From Dokdonella immobilis (GTDB taxonomy: Bacteria; Pseudomonadota; Gammaproteobacteria; Xanthomonadales; Rhodanobacteraceae): a stretch of 64,000 nt of DNA. This document shows positions 8,785-17,896 of the stretch, piece by piece. The position numbers were made by a program, and so were the translations under genes. How positions within the stretch are numbered: position 1 is the first letter of the stretch; each line of letters starts with the position of its first letter. The notes below the pieces were generated by a model. That model worked only from the letters and a program-made list of their open reading frames with translations. It was not told the DNA's origin and ran no database searches. The stretch is from the NCBI RefSeq assembly GCF_900115085.1, contig NZ_FOVF01000015.1, positions 1 through 64,000 of the forward strand. The letters are read 5' to 3'.

Positions 8785-11231
8785 GAGTCCGTCCCGCTGC
8801 CCAGCAACGCTTCCGCCCTGCTGTCCTGTCCGAGGCGTCGGTAGACTTCGGCAAGTCGCTCGGCTGCCGCGCGCGTGCGCACATGTTCAGGTCCGAAGGT
8901 CTTCAGCAAGCGTGCATGGGCGTCCTCGAGTTCGCGACGGGCCTCGCCAAGGCGGCCCATCCGGGCCAGGCACAGGCCTTCGTTGCTCATGAAGATCGCG
9001 GTCATCGCGTGATCCTCGCCGACGGTCCTGCGCGCGTGTGCGAGCAAGGCCGCGAACTCGGAACGCGCGGCTTCGAGCCGGCCGGCGTTCATCAGCAACA
9101 TGGCGAGGTTGTTGCGCGGCGCCAGCGTGGTCGGGTGCTCGACGCCGCCGCTCGTCTGGATCGCGATGATGCGACGATATTGCCGCTCCGCTTCGTCGAC
9201 CCGGCCGCGTTCCTCGAACAGGTAGGCGAGCGTGTTCATCGAGGCCAGCGTCTGCGCGTAGTCCTCGCCGAACTGCGCCTCCATGCCGGCCAGCGACTCC
9301 TTCGTCAGTGCCTCCGCTTCGTCGTAGGCCTTTTGCCCCATCAGGATGTTGGCCAACGTCTGCATGCTCATGAGCGTGCTGACGTGCTGGTTGCCGAGCA
9401 CCTCGCGCTGCAGGCGCAGGGCTTCCGCGGCCTCCGTACGCGCCGCATCCATGTCGCCGCGCGCGGCGAGCACGAGGGCCAGCTTGTTGCGGCTGGCCAG
9501 CGTCAGCGGTGCCCGCTCGCCCAGTTGCTCGAGGCGCGAGGCGAGCACCTCGCGCGTCAAGGCTTCCGACTCGTCGAGCGCGCCCTTGTCGCGCAGCACC
9601 CCCGCGAGGTTGCTGCGCGCCGTTTCGCGCGTCGAACCGAGGCTCGCATTGGCGGCCAGGGTCGCCGCGTCGACTCCGGCCAGGGACTCGAGCAGGGCCC
9701 GGTACTTGCGCTCGGCCGCCTCCGGGCGACCGGCTTCCTCGTCGATGCGCGCCGAGGTCAGATCGAGCGCAAGGCGCTGGGCCAGCGAGGCATCGGGCCA
9801 GGCGGCGCGCGTGCGATCGAGCGCGGCCACGGCCTCGTCGAAGCGGCCGAGGTCGGCGAGCAGCGAGGAACGCTGGTGCAGCAGCCCGGCCTGCTCGGCG
9901 CCGGTTGCGCCGATCGTTTCGCCGAGCGCGAGTGCGCGTGCATTGAGGGCCAGGGCCGCATCGAACTCGCCGAGCGCCCTGCGCGTCCGCGAAAGCGTGG
10001 TGGCGACAGCGCGCTGCACGCCTGGTTCGGCATCGAGGCGTTCGAAGTCGCGCTCGGCCTGGTCGACGACGGCGTCCACGGTCAGGCGCTGGCCGGCGGT
10101 CTGGTCGGGGTCGGCCGAAGCGAGCATGCGCTCGAGGAAGGCATTGACGGCGGCCGATTCCCGGGCGCGGCGGTCGGCCTCGGCGCGGGCGCGCTGCTCG
10201 GCCAGTGCGTAGCGGATCGAGATGGCGCTGGCGACGGTGAGGACGAGCACGATGCTGGCCATGGCTGCGGTCAGCACGCGATGGCGGCGCACGAAGCGAT
10301 GGGCGCGGTACCAGCGCGTCAATGGCCGCGCGGCGATCGGACGATGCTCGATGAAGCGCTGCAGATCCTCGGCGAAGTCGGCCGCACTTGCATAGCGCTG
10401 CCCCCGCTCGCTCGCCAGCGCCTTCATGATGACGGTGTCGAGATCGCCGCGCGCGGCCGCGTTGATCGTGGCCAGCGGCGGTGGCGTCTCGTTGCGCAGT
10501 ATGTCGAGCGCCTCGAAGACCGTGGACGTGCCGAGGCGCGGGTGCGGCAGGCGGCCGCTGATCAGTTCGTAGGCCACGACCCCGAGCGAGTAGACGTCGC
10601 TGCGCGCATCGACGCCGCTTCCGTCACCGAGCAGCTGCTCGGCGCTCATGTACGGCAGGGTGCCGAGGACCTGGCCATCCTGGGTCAGGTCCGCGCGGCC
10701 GCCGTGGCGCAGTCGGGCGATGCCGAAGTCGAGCACCTTCGGATGTCCGTCGGTGTCGACGAGGATGTTGCCGGGCTTGATGTCGCGGTGGATGACGCCA
10801 CGCTCGTGCGCGTAGTGGACCGCCCGGGCGATCTCGATCAGCAGGCGCAGGCGCGCGGTGATGTCCAGATCGCGCTCGCGCACGTGGCTGGCCAGATCGA
10901 CGCCGCGCACGTACTCCATCGCCAGCCACGGCACCTCGACGTCGTCGACCCGTGCTTCGCCGGCCGCGTAGAGACGTGCGATGCCGGGATGTTCAAGCTG
11001 GGCAAGCACGTCGATCTCGCGTCGCATGCGTTCGATGACGGCCGCCGAGACACCGCGCACGACCTTGAGCGCGACCTGGCGCTGCGGGTGCGATTGCTGG
11101 GCGAGATAGACGCGTCCCATCCCGCCCTGGCCAAGCAGGCGCAGTATCCGGTACGGACCGATCGCCAGTCCGCTCGGGACGTCCTCGCCCGGTTCACTCA
11201 GGCGCCGTGTTTCGGCTCCGCTGTCAGTCAC
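8781..11231 (-). CDS. Transmembrane Ser/Thr protein kinase with TPR repeats
   Basis: An 816-residue Hanks-type kinase. Residues 27-295 are the kinase domain: glycine loop GQGGMG (34-39), Lys56, HRDIKPGN with Asp150, and DFG at 168-170, so all catalytic residues are intact. A membrane helix (about 319-340) separates it from a long C-terminal array of TPR-type repeats (about 400-810) that would lie in the periplasm. I chose the GTG at 11231, preceded by GGGGAA, because the residues encoded further upstream are arginine-rich and unlike kinases. The next gene downstream is a histidine kinase with a 4-base overlap, suggesting joint signalling. The TPR part may sense a peptide or envelope signal. 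Confidence 0.92.
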   Translation of the reverse strand: MTDSGAETRRLSEPGEDVPSGLAIGPYRILRLLGQGGMGRVYLAQQSHPQRQVALKVVRGVSAAVIERMRREIDVLAQLEHPGIARLYAAGEARVDDVEVPWLAMEYVRGVDLASHVRERDLDITARLRLLIEIARAVHYAHERGVIHRDIKPGNILVDTDGHPKVLDFGIARLRHGGRADLTQDGQVLGTLPYMSAEQLLGDGSGVDARSDVYSLGVVAYELISGRLPHPRLGTSTVFEALDILRNETPPPLATINAAARGDLDTVIMKALASERGQRYASAADFAEDLQRFIEHRPIAARPLTRWYRAHRFVRRHRVLTAAMASIVLVLTVASAISIRYALAEQRARAEADRRARESAAVNAFLERMLASADPDQTAGQRLTVDAVVDQAERDFERLDAEPGVQRAVATTLSRTRRALGEFDAALALNARALALGETIGATGAEQAGLLHQRSSLLADLGRFDEAVAALDRTRAAWPDASLAQRLALDLTSARIDEEAGRPEAAERKYRALLESLAGVDAATLAANASLGSTRETARSNLAGVLRDKGALDESEALTREVLASRLEQLGERAPLTLASRNKLALVLAARGDMDAARTEAAEALRLQREVLGNQHVSTLMSMQTLANILMGQKAYDEAEALTKESLAGMEAQFGEDYAQTLASMNTLAYLFEERGRVDEAERQYRRIIAIQTSGGVEHPTTLAPRNNLAMLLMNAGRLEAARSEFAALLAHARRTVGEDHAMTAIFMSNEGLCLARMGRLGEARRELEDAHARLLKTFGPEHVRTRAAAERLAEVYRRLGQDSRAEALLGSGTDS

Positions 11232-11748
11232 TCGGCAATTCCCCTTTTTTCCATGCCTGGCCGAACCCCGCTCGACGCGTTCGATGCCCGGGCTGGCCAC
11301 GCCCCGGGCCCTGTCGCCGGCGCGGGTTCGGACCGACCCCGGTTTTTCCGAGGATAGTCGGTTTGCGCATTCGGTGGCGGCTGCTTCGCCACGCATCCGC
11401 GACGCGTCTCGATCCGCGCAGTTGCGCGAACGCCAAATCCGCACGCCCGGCATCCACGGGCGCGGCAAGCGGTCGGGCCTGCGCGCACGCATCCATCGTG
11501 TATCCGGACGCCGCTGCAGTACCCGCCTGTCGACGACGACGCCACATTTGAACAGCACCGGGACCGAGACAAATTACCGCCGGCCAGAACGAGACGAAGA
11601 ACAGCACACCGGGGCCGATGGGATTCGGATTCGGGTCCGGCCACAGGCCGGGCATGGCCAGGAAAACGATCGCAAACAGCGGCGTCCAGCCGATCTGGGC
11701 GATGATCGCGCCGATGCTGAACAGGCGATTGCTCCAGAATTCCTTCAT
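11224..11748 (-). CDS. Small membrane protein, C-terminal half doubtful
   Basis: A frame of 174 codons. Residues 1-72 look genuine: MKEFWSNRLFSIGAIIAQ and GPGVLFFVSFWPAVICLGP form two hydrophobic helices joined by a loop rich in Pro and Asn (PDPNPNPIGPG), ending in a basic stop-transfer WRRRR. After about residue 75 the composition turns arginine-rich and resembles read-through of non-coding DNA, although the frame stays open until it overlaps the kinase start by 8 bases. It may be the first gene of the kinase operon. The family was not recognised. A frameshift near residue 75 is possible. Confidence 0.5.
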   Translation of the reverse strand: MKEFWSNRLFSIGAIIAQIGWTPLFAIVFLAMPGLWPDPNPNPIGPGVLFFVSFWPAVICLGPGAVQMWRRRRQAGTAAASGYTMDACAQARPLAAPVDAGRADLAFAQLRGSRRVADAWRSSRHRMRKPTILGKTGVGPNPRRRQGPGRGQPGHRTRRAGFGQAWKKGELPSD

Positions 11749-11843
11749 GCGCCCCTTCTCTGCTGCGGTGCCGCCCTGCGCGCCGCGAGCCCGATTCCCG
11801 GCCGGCCGACCGGTCGCGCCGTGGTGTCGCCCGGGCCGCTCGA

Positions 11844-12137
11844 CTACGTGTCGAAAATGACCAGCGTCCCGTGGCTGCCGGCGGCTACCGCATGCGCGAC
11901 GCCGACCGGGACGATGAAGACCTCGCCGGCCCGCACCGTCACCGACGCGTCGCCGAGCGTGAGGTTGAGTTGGCCGTCGACGACCAGCAGGCCCTCCGGG
12001 TAGTCGTGCGTCTCATCCGGATACGGGGCCGCATCCATGCGCATGACCTTGAGCTGGGCACCGCCCACGCGGGCAAGGATGATCGACTTCCAGGCATCGC
12101 ACTGGGCGACGGCAGACTTGAGGTTGACGAGGCTCAT
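11844..12137 (-). CDS. Small cupin-domain protein
   Basis: A 97-residue single-cupin protein starting MSLVNLKSAVAQCDAWKS. The beta-barrel motifs are recognisable: a first motif region with HDYPEGLLVVDGQLNL and a second motif RAGEVFIVPVGVAHAVAAG. Small cupins of this type bind a metal and may act as isomerase-like, sugar-binding or regulatory proteins; the substrate is not predictable. The start at 12137 removes 41 upstream residues that are arginine-rich and unrelated to cupins. It lies between the kinase operon and the collagen-like operon, with no clear functional link to either. Confidence 0.85.
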   Translation of the reverse strand: MSLVNLKSAVAQCDAWKSIILARVGGAQLKVMRMDAAPYPDETHDYPEGLLVVDGQLNLTLGDASVTVRAGEVFIVPVGVAHAVAAGSHGTLVIFDT

Positions 12138-12338
12138 CGGCGTGCGGTCGAGGGGCGTTGTGGCGGCATGCCAAGCGCGGCAGTCTGCGCAATTCCTGCG
12201 CGATCGACAAGATCGCACCGGCGCCGGTCGTTGGCGCGGGTCGCACCGGCGGCGGGCCAAGGCATCGGTCGTCGAACGGATCCCGCTCGCCCCGGCGCAT
12301 CCCGCCGAACCGGGAGCGCCGGTCGCCGACGCCGGACG

Positions 12339-13598
12339 TTACGGAAACTGCAGCGGCACGGCGATGCGCGTGGCGCCGGGTGCCGGCAGTCCCATCGACG
12401 TCTGCGGCGTGACCGTCAGCGGAAACATTTGCGCGGTGGAACCCTGCACGACGCAGGTGCCGTTCGAGTCGATCGACCCGACCGTGATGCCGAGACTGGC
12501 CTGGCTCACAGGGAAGACCTGGCCATTGGACGTCGAACCACTCAGTACGTAGGTTTGGTTCAGCAGCGCCGAGTAGACCAGGAGTTTGGCGTACTTGGGT
12601 GAGCCGGCGATGTTCGCTCCGGCGTAGGGCGCGCCCGAGCAGGTCGTATTGGCAAAATAGATGTTGGCGCCGGTGCCGAGACTGCCGTCAAGATTGATCG
12701 TGACGTAGTAGCCGTTCGAGGTGATCACGGTCACATCGGGATCAGAACTGGCGTTCATGTCGATGATCGATCCGAGCGTGACATTGTTGCCGTCACGCAC
12801 GACCAGCCCGGTTCCACTCGCGCCCGTAGCGCCCGTGGCTCCGGTGGGTCCGACAGGACCCACAGCGCCTGCCGGGCCGGTCGGACCCGGTACGCTGCTG
12901 GCCGCACCGGTCGGGCCGGTCGGACCCGTCGCACCGGTGGCTCCGGTGGCGCCGGCCGGGCCCGGCACCGTGCTGGCAGCGCCGGTCGCCCCGGTCGGAC
13001 CGGCGGCACCAGTGGCTCCGGTCGGGCCTGGGACCGTGCTCGGCGCGCCCGTGGCCCCGGTTGGACCGACAGCGCCGGTGACGCCGGTCGGACCAAGGGC
13101 GCCCGTGATGCCGGTGGCGCCCTGGGCACCCGTTGCTCCGGTAGCTCCCGTGGCACCGATCGGACCGGTCGCGCCGGTCGGACCCGGCACCGTACTCGCG
13201 GCGCCGGTGGCGCCGGTCGCACCCGTGGCTCCGGTCGCGCCGGTCGGTCCCGGCACGATGCTCGCCGCACCCGTCGCGCCGGTCGCACCGGTGGGTCCTA
13301 TCGGGCCGGCGGGTCCGGTCGGACCGGTCGCGCCGAGCAGCGAGGGACAACTGCCGAGCTGGCCGGACACCGTATCGAAACAGACCGGCGCATCTTCCTG
13401 GACAGTGCTCGGTAATCCGCTGATCGTGACCGTGCCGTCATCGGCGACGATGAAGCGCGCGGTCGCGCCGGTGCTGTCGCGGATCACGACATTGCCACCT
13501 GCCGGTGGCGCGATCTCCACGTCTGCCGCCTGCGAAGAACCGGAAAGGGCCACGAGGATCGCTGCGGAGAGCGGACAGAGCATCGACGAAAATTTCAT
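12339..13598 (-). CDS. Exported collagen-like (Gly-X-Y) repeat protein
   Basis: A 419-residue protein. The signal peptide (residues 1-24, ending SSQAA) is followed by a short folded region with two Cys, then about 180 residues of collagen-like Gly-X-Y repeats from Gly89, dominated by GATGPTG and GPTGATG. The triplet run is interrupted at roughly regular spacing by segments such as AASTVPG and PSTVPG. A C-terminal globular domain of about 140 residues follows ([12 protein letters not shown]...[11 protein letters not shown]...), probably for trimerization or binding. The start ATG directly follows the TGA stop of the upstream gene, so translation is coupled. Collagen-like surface proteins usually serve adhesion or surface structure; that is inference here. 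Confidence 0.9.
   Translation of the reverse strand: MKFSSMLCPLSAAILVALSGSSQAADVEIAPPAGGNVVIRDSTGATARFIVADDGTVTISGLPSTVQEDAPVCFDTVSGQLGSCPSLLGATGPTGPAGPIGPTGATGATGAASIVPGPTGATGATGATGATGAASTVPGPTGATGPIGATGATGATGAQGATGITGALGPTGVTGAVGPTGATGAPSTVPGPTGATGAAGPTGATGAASTVPGPAGATGATGATGPTGPTGAASSVPGPTGPAGAVGPVGPTGATGATGASGTGLVVRDGNNVTLGSIIDMNASSDPDVTVITSNGYYVTINLDGSLGTGANIYFANTTCSGAPYAGANIAGSPKYAKLLVYSALLNQTYVLSGSTSNGQVFPVSQASLGITVGSIDSNGTCVVQGSTAQMFPLTVTPQTSMGLPAPGATRIAVPLQFP
12812..13334. repeat. Tandem repeat DNA encoding Gly-X-Y triplets
   Basis: The plus strand shows GCCGGTCGGACCGGT-like units in 9-bp periods, the reverse complement of Gly-Thr/Pro-X codons. The block matches the collagen-like segment of the minus-strand gene and would be prone to slippage and length change. 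Confidence 0.85.
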
Positions 13599-14378
13599 TC
13601 ACAGACTCCGCTGGCGGGGTAGAGGTGCAAGACGCGCACGCAAGGCAAGCATGGCGAGGGAAAGGACCAGAAGTGCGAGGGACCACGGCGACGATGACGG
13701 CAGGTCCCTGATTTCACCGAGCAGTACGTTGCCGAACCAGCCCGCATCGTTGCCGCTGCCGCCTTCGTTGCTCTGGTCGGGCGCAAGCGGCTGGCCGATT
13801 GCATGGACATCGGAGACACCGACATGGGCAATGTTCTGGGTGCCGCCCGGCAGCAGGTTGATCGACGCAACCTGTCCCCCGACGGTGCTGCGGAATTGCA
13901 GCGGTGAAGCCTGGGTGCCCAGGATCTCGAGCTGGCCGACGATCGACTGCACGCTGCCGACGGGGAAGCGGAAGTTCTTGCCGGTGGTGCTGGTGAAACC
14001 GAGATTGAAGAAGGCGTTGTCGCCGCTTACCGTCGCGCTGGTCGGGCCGGCGCCGTCGACGAAATCGACGCGCCCGGTGCCGGCCAGATAGGCACCGGCC
14101 GGCACCCAGTCGCCAGCCAGGGCGATCTGACCGCTGCCGTTGTCGAGGGTGCCACCGGGTTCGATATCGACGTTGCGCAACCCCAGCAGCGTGCCGGCCT
14201 GAATCCACACCTCGCCGGAAATGACCGCATCGGTGCCACCCGCGTCGAGAGTGCCCGAACCCATTTGCAGGCGTGCGCCTGCCGGAATCTGCAGGTCGGC
14301 CCGACTCAAAGCCGGCAGGGCCGAAACGAAGGCGACGAAACCCAGCCGCACGAGCGCGCGGCAAGCAACTGGATGCAT
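13599..14378 (-). CDS. Exported beta-rich surface protein with IPTL-like tail
   Basis: A 259-residue protein: an N-terminal signal peptide (to about ALSRA, residue 27) and a body of repeated short strands (GARLQMGSGTLDAGG, GEVWIQAGTLLGLRNVDIEPGGTLDNGSGQI) typical of beta-helix or adhesin-like folds. The C-terminal sorting-like tail DLPSSSPWSLALLVLSLAMLALRAR has the plan of IPTL-CTERM signals: a short polar motif, one hydrophobic helix and a basic end. A strong AGGGG ribosome site precedes the ATG. Its stop codon abuts the start of the collagen-like gene, so the two are co-translated and may form one surface structure. The exact family was not recognised. Confidence 0.8.
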   Translation of the reverse strand: MHPVACRALVRLGFVAFVSALPALSRADLQIPAGARLQMGSGTLDAGGTDAVISGEVWIQAGTLLGLRNVDIEPGGTLDNGSGQIALAGDWVPAGAYLAGTGRVDFVDGAGPTSATVSGDNAFFNLGFTSTTGKNFRFPVGSVQSIVGQLEILGTQASPLQFRSTVGGQVASINLLPGGTQNIAHVGVSDVHAIGQPLAPDQSNEGGSGNDAGWFGNVLLGEIRDLPSSSPWSLALLVLSLAMLALRARLAPLPRQRSL

Positions 14379-14756
14379 GTGATATTCCCCTGTTGCCTGA
14401 ACTCTACAACAGCGTCCGAACCGTCAGCAAGGGTGCCAGGCACCATGCAGAATCCCAAAATGCAATTTGTCTCTTGCCACGGCGCGTTCGGCCCGGGTCC
14501 CGGCGGCGCGCACCGCGCCTCGGGACACCATGGCATCTTCGCGTGCCGCCCGTCTGTCGCGCCCATCCTTCGATTCGCGGGCATCGGATCGCGTCAGGTG
14601 CCAGGTCATCGACCCCGGCCCACATCTTCATTGCCGATGCAATCGCGTATCCGGCCGTAGCCGGTCAGCGGCCAGCCAGCCCACCGCGGAGCAAGCCTGC
14701 GCCGGGCTCGGCTGGCGAACGATCCGGAACGTGCGCCAGCCCGCTAGAATGGCCGC
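14379..14756. other. 378-bp divergent intergenic region
   Basis: No gene is seen here. The region separates the collagen-like operon (minus) from arfB (plus) and should hold both promoters. On the minus strand, TTGCTG about 50 bases before the ATG and TGTAGA near it could be -35 and -10 boxes, but the match is weak. Confidence 0.5.
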
Positions 14757-15182
14757 ATGCTCGAGATCGACAGCCAGCTGCAGATACCGGACGACGAACT
14801 GGTCGAGCGCTTCGTGCGCTCCTCGGGCCCGGGCGGGCAGAACGTCAACAAGGTCGCCAGCGCGGTCGAGTTGCGTTTCGACGTGGCGAAATCGCCGTCG
14901 CTGCCCGAGGCCCTGCGCGAGCGGCTGCTGGCGCGCCGCGACCGCCGCCTGACCGACGACGGCGTGCTGGTCATCCAGGCCAACCGGTTCCGCGACCAGG
15001 CCAAGAATCGCGAGGACGCACGGGTGCGCCTGGCCGAGGTCATCCGCGCTGCGCAGTTCGTGCCGAAGAAGCGCGTGGCGACACGCCCGACCCGGGCTTC
15101 CAAGGAGCGTCGTATCACCGCCAAGAAGAAACGCGCCTCGATAAAGTCGGGGCGCGGCTCGCAGAACTGGAGCGGTGATTGA
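14757..15182 (+). CDS. arfB: Alternative ribosome-rescue factor ArfB (peptidyl-tRNA hydrolase)
   Basis: A 141-residue release-factor-like protein. The GGQ motif sits at residues 26-28 in RSSGPGGQNVNKVAS, and the basic C-terminal tail (KERRITAKKKRASIKSGRG) is the part that enters the empty mRNA channel of stalled ribosomes. The length and layout match ArfB/YaeJ and exclude full RF1/RF2. It hydrolyses peptidyl-tRNA on ribosomes stalled without a stop codon. The stop overlaps the TTG start of the following acyltransferase, implying coupling. Confidence 0.95.
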   Translation: MLEIDSQLQIPDDELVERFVRSSGPGGQNVNKVASAVELRFDVAKSPSLPEALRERLLARRDRRLTDDGVLVIQANRFRDQAKNREDARVRLAEVIRAAQFVPKKRVATRPTRASKERRITAKKKRASIKSGRGSQNWSGD

Positions 15183-15775
15183 ACACGCCAGCCCTGCCGC
15201 GGCAGTTGCCGCCCTCGATGCCGCAACTGCGCTCGCATGTCGGCCGCCGCCTGGCACGCTGGTTCGTCACCCGCTGTGGCTGGAAATTGCGCGGCGACTT
15301 TCCCGACGTGGCGCGCCTGGTCCTGATCGCCGCGCCACATTCTTCGTGGTGGGATGGCTTCTGGGGCCTGCTGATCAAGATCGCGATCGGCGCCGATGTC
15401 TCGTTCATGGCCAAGCGCGAACTGTTCGTCGGGCCGCTCGGCTGGGTGCTGCGCAAGCTCGGTGGCATTCCGGTCGAGCGCAGCGCCACCCACGGCGTGG
15501 TCGAACAGATGGCCGAGCGCCTGCGCGTGGCCGAGCGCCTGTGGATCGGGGTCGCACCCGAGGGTACGCGCAAGCCGGTCAAGCAGTGGCGCACCGGCTT
15601 CTGGCATATCGCGCGCGCCGCCGATGTGCCGATCCTGCCGGTCTACTTCCACTACCCGGAACGCACGATCGGGGTCGGTCCGCTGTTTAACACCAGCGAC
15701 GACATGCGGGCCGACCTGGCGCGACTGCGCGATTTCTACGCCCCGTGGAAGGGCAGGAACCGCGGCACGAACTGA
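15179..15775 (+). CDS. 1-acylglycerol-3-phosphate acyltransferase-like protein
   Basis: A 198-residue PlsC-type acyltransferase. The catalytic HX4D motif is HSSWWD (His54, Asp59), and the later motifs FMAKRELF, GIPVERS and APEGTRKP are in the expected order. These enzymes transfer acyl chains to glycerophosphate or related acceptors at the inner membrane. The chosen start is a TTG at 15179 that overlaps the arfB stop; an ATG 39 bases further in (MPQLRSHVG) is equally possible. This short soluble subtype is common in Lysobacteraceae, and its acceptor is not known. Confidence 0.85.
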   Translation: MNTPALPRQLPPSMPQLRSHVGRRLARWFVTRCGWKLRGDFPDVARLVLIAAPHSSWWDGFWGLLIKIAIGADVSFMAKRELFVGPLGWVLRKLGGIPVERSATHGVVEQMAERLRVAERLWIGVAPEGTRKPVKQWRTGFWHIARAADVPILPVYFHYPERTIGVGPLFNTSDDMRADLARLRDFYAPWKGRNRGTN

Positions 15776-15843
15776 CGACACGCCGGACGATCCCGACTTG
15801 CTCCGGCACAATCGATGCACCCCGTCCACACGGAGACTCAGCC

Positions 15844-16407
15844 ATGGCGATCAGGATCCTCGGAATTTCCGGCAGCCTGCGCAAGCAGTCCTTCAACACC
15901 GCCTTGCTCAAGGCAGCCCGGTCGGTGATTCCTGCCGACTGCACGTTCGACATTGCCACCTTGCATGGGATCCCGCTCTACGACGGCGATCTCGAACAGC
16001 AGGAAGGGATTCCGCCCGCGGTCGCCGCGCTCAAGGACCGGGTGCTCGGTTGCGACGGCCTGCTGCTGGCGACGCCCGAATACAACAACTCGATTCCCGG
16101 CGTGTTCAAGAACGCAATCGACTGGTTGTCTCGTCCGGCCGCCGAAATCCCCGCGGTATTCGGCAACCGTCCGGTGGCCCTGATCGGCGCCTCACCAGGC
16201 GGCTTCGGCACGATCCTCTCGCAGAATGCCTGGCTGCCGGTATTTCGCACGCTCGGTGTGCGTTTCTGGACAGGCGGTCGGCTGCTGGCGTCGCGGGCCG
16301 GCGGCCTGTTCGACGCCGATGGCAATCTGGTGGACGAGCGGATGCGCGATCAGCTGCAGACCTTCGTGCGCGGCTTTGCCGAATACTGCACCGGATCGGC
16401 GCACTGA
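15844..16407 (+). CDS. NADPH-dependent FMN reductase
   Basis: A 187-residue flavodoxin-like reductase. The FMN phosphate loop is GSLRKQSFN (GSxRxxSxN type), and PEYNNSIPGVFKNAIDWLSR is the signature of the NADPH-dependent FMN/chromate/quinone reductase family (ChrR/YieF type). The start at 15844 follows a GGAG box. Such enzymes reduce quinones or free FMN with two electrons and often act in oxidative stress. It appears to be monocistronic. Confidence 0.92.
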   Translation: MAIRILGISGSLRKQSFNTALLKAARSVIPADCTFDIATLHGIPLYDGDLEQQEGIPPAVAALKDRVLGCDGLLLATPEYNNSIPGVFKNAIDWLSRPAAEIPAVFGNRPVALIGASPGGFGTILSQNAWLPVFRTLGVRFWTGGRLLASRAGGLFDADGNLVDERMRDQLQTFVRGFAEYCTGSAH

Positions 16408-16432
16408 GCTTCGTTGCGCCGCCGGCACCGTC

Positions 16433-17896
16433 TCAGCAATCGGGCGCGGCGTCGCGGCGTTCCTGGACGCGTGTCTCGCTGCGAACCTGGTAGAGGTGCC
16501 GGTCGGCGCGTTCGAGCGTGCGCTCCAGCGACTCGTCCCCGATCCGCTCGGCAAATCCGATCGAAAGATCGCAGGGGGCTTGGGTCCTCGCCTCGTGGCG
16601 CAGTCGCTCGGCCACCGTCGCCGTCGCCACATCGCCATCGACGAGCAGCAGCAGGAATTCATCGCCGCCCATGCGGATCACCGAATCGCCCGCTCGCGCA
16701 TGCCGGTTGAGGAACCGCCCGATCGCGATCAGCATCTCGTCGCCGACCCGATGGCCGCGGGTATCGTTGATGCGCTTGAAGTTGTCGAGGTCGACGACGA
16801 TGCAGCCCCAGCGCTGCGATGGTTCGAATCTCTCGATCGCCAGTTCGAGATGGCGACGGTTGAAACAGCCGGTCAGCGGATCGCGGACACTCAGCTCGCG
16901 CAGCTGGCGTTCCAGCTTGCGCCGCTCGGTCATGTCGGTCGCATTGCCGAGGATATACGGGGTGCCGGCCGCATCCCGACAGAAGTGATTGTTGTACTCC
17001 CAGAAACGCAGGCTGCCATCGCGTGCGATCACCTGCATCGGCCCCATGTCGCCCCCGTTCGCCGCGACGCGTTCGAGGTACTCGGCAAACCGGGCCCGGG
17101 TCGGCTCCGGCATCAGTTCGCGGATGTTGCGACCGACCAGGTCCTCCACGGTGTAGCCGAGCGACTGGGCCACGGCCGGATTCGCAGTCAATACGGTGCC
17201 GTCCAGCGAATGCGTGCAGATCAGGCCACGACTGAAATCGAAGACCTCGCGGAGCTTGCGTTCATTGGCGGCCAGCTCGGCCTGGGCCCGGCCCAGGTTC
17301 ATCCTGTGCCGAAGCATCGCGCGGCGCACCAGCAGACCGATGAAGGCCGTGCCGACGCTGATCAGCATGGGCACGCGAAAGATCGACGTTCGCACCCAGT
17401 CCGGATCCGGCCGGATCGGGAACATCGCGGAATCTGGATTGATGACCCCGACCATGCCGAGCTGAAGAACGACCATGACGAACAGCACGATCGCCGCGCG
17501 ACGCGAGAGCACCAGGGCGCCGATCAGTACCAGGGTCGGAAGGGCGATGCTGACCCCGACCGTGCGGCCGCCCGAAGCGAGGTTGAGGATGGCCGATACC
17601 ACGAACAGCACGGTCATGAAGCGCACGCCCGCCCGCACCACTTCGGCGCTGCGGACCAGATCGAACAGGATCGCGAGGAGCGCGGCCAGGCCGATCAGGC
17701 AAACGATGCCGACCAACTTCGTGCCCCAGAGCAGTTCGGTCACGCAGAGCAGCCCAATGATCGGAATCTGCATCGCACCGACGCCGAGCACGACCTCGGC
17801 CCGGAAGCGCAGATCGGGATCGGCACCCCCCAGGCGCGCCAGCATCTGACCGATGCGGCTCGGCCCGGACTTCGCTTGTTCCGCCTTTTCCTGCAC
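16433..17896 (-). CDS. Membrane-bound PAS-GGDEF diguanylate cyclase
   Basis: A 487-residue protein. Residues 38-195 contain about six membrane helices of a MASE-like sensor, residues 212-325 a PAS domain (FDFSRGLICTHSLDGTVLTANPA), and 335-485 the GGDEF domain. The active-site motif is intact, GGDEF at 410-414. Five residues before it lies RAGD (401-404), a good allosteric inhibitory site for c-di-GMP (RxxD). It therefore should synthesise c-di-GMP with feedback control. No EAL domain or partner is next to it. Confidence 0.93.
   Translation of the reverse strand: MQEKAEQAKSGPSRIGQMLARLGGADPDLRFRAEVVLGVGAMQIPIIGLLCVTELLWGTKLVGIVCLIGLAALLAILFDLVRSAEVVRAGVRFMTVLFVVSAILNLASGGRTVGVSIALPTLVLIGALVLSRRAAIVLFVMVVLQLGMVGVINPDSAMFPIRPDPDWVRTSIFRVPMLISVGTAFIGLLVRRAMLRHRMNLGRAQAELAANERKLREVFDFSRGLICTHSLDGTVLTANPAVAQSLGYTVEDLVGRNIRELMPEPTRARFAEYLERVAANGGDMGPMQVIARDGSLRFWEYNNHFCRDAAGTPYILGNATDMTERRKLERQLRELSVRDPLTGCFNRRHLELAIERFEPSQRWGCIVVDLDNFKRINDTRGHRVGDEMLIAIGRFLNRHARAGDSVIRMGGDEFLLLLVDGDVATATVAERLRHEARTQAPCDLSIGFAERIGDESLERTLERADRHLYQVRSETRVQERRDAAPDC

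Noticed and set aside
8883-11357. 824-codon open frame antisense to the Ser/Thr kinase
   Set aside because: It mirrors the kinase gene in high-GC DNA. The opposite strand has all catalytic motifs, and the antisense protein has no recognisable domain.
12812-13334. Regular short repeats that could be mistaken for a CRISPR array
   Set aside because: The period is 9 bp with no unique spacers, and it lies inside a coding frame.
12721-14091. 456-codon plus-strand frame with APVAPVGP repeats
   Set aside because: It is the reverse complement of the collagen-like Gly-X-Y repeats. It has no signal peptide or ribosome site, and the minus frame has both.
16815-16835. GGTTCGAATCTC, like a tRNA T-loop
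   Set aside because: No cloverleaf can be drawn around it, and it lies inside the diguanylate cyclase gene.
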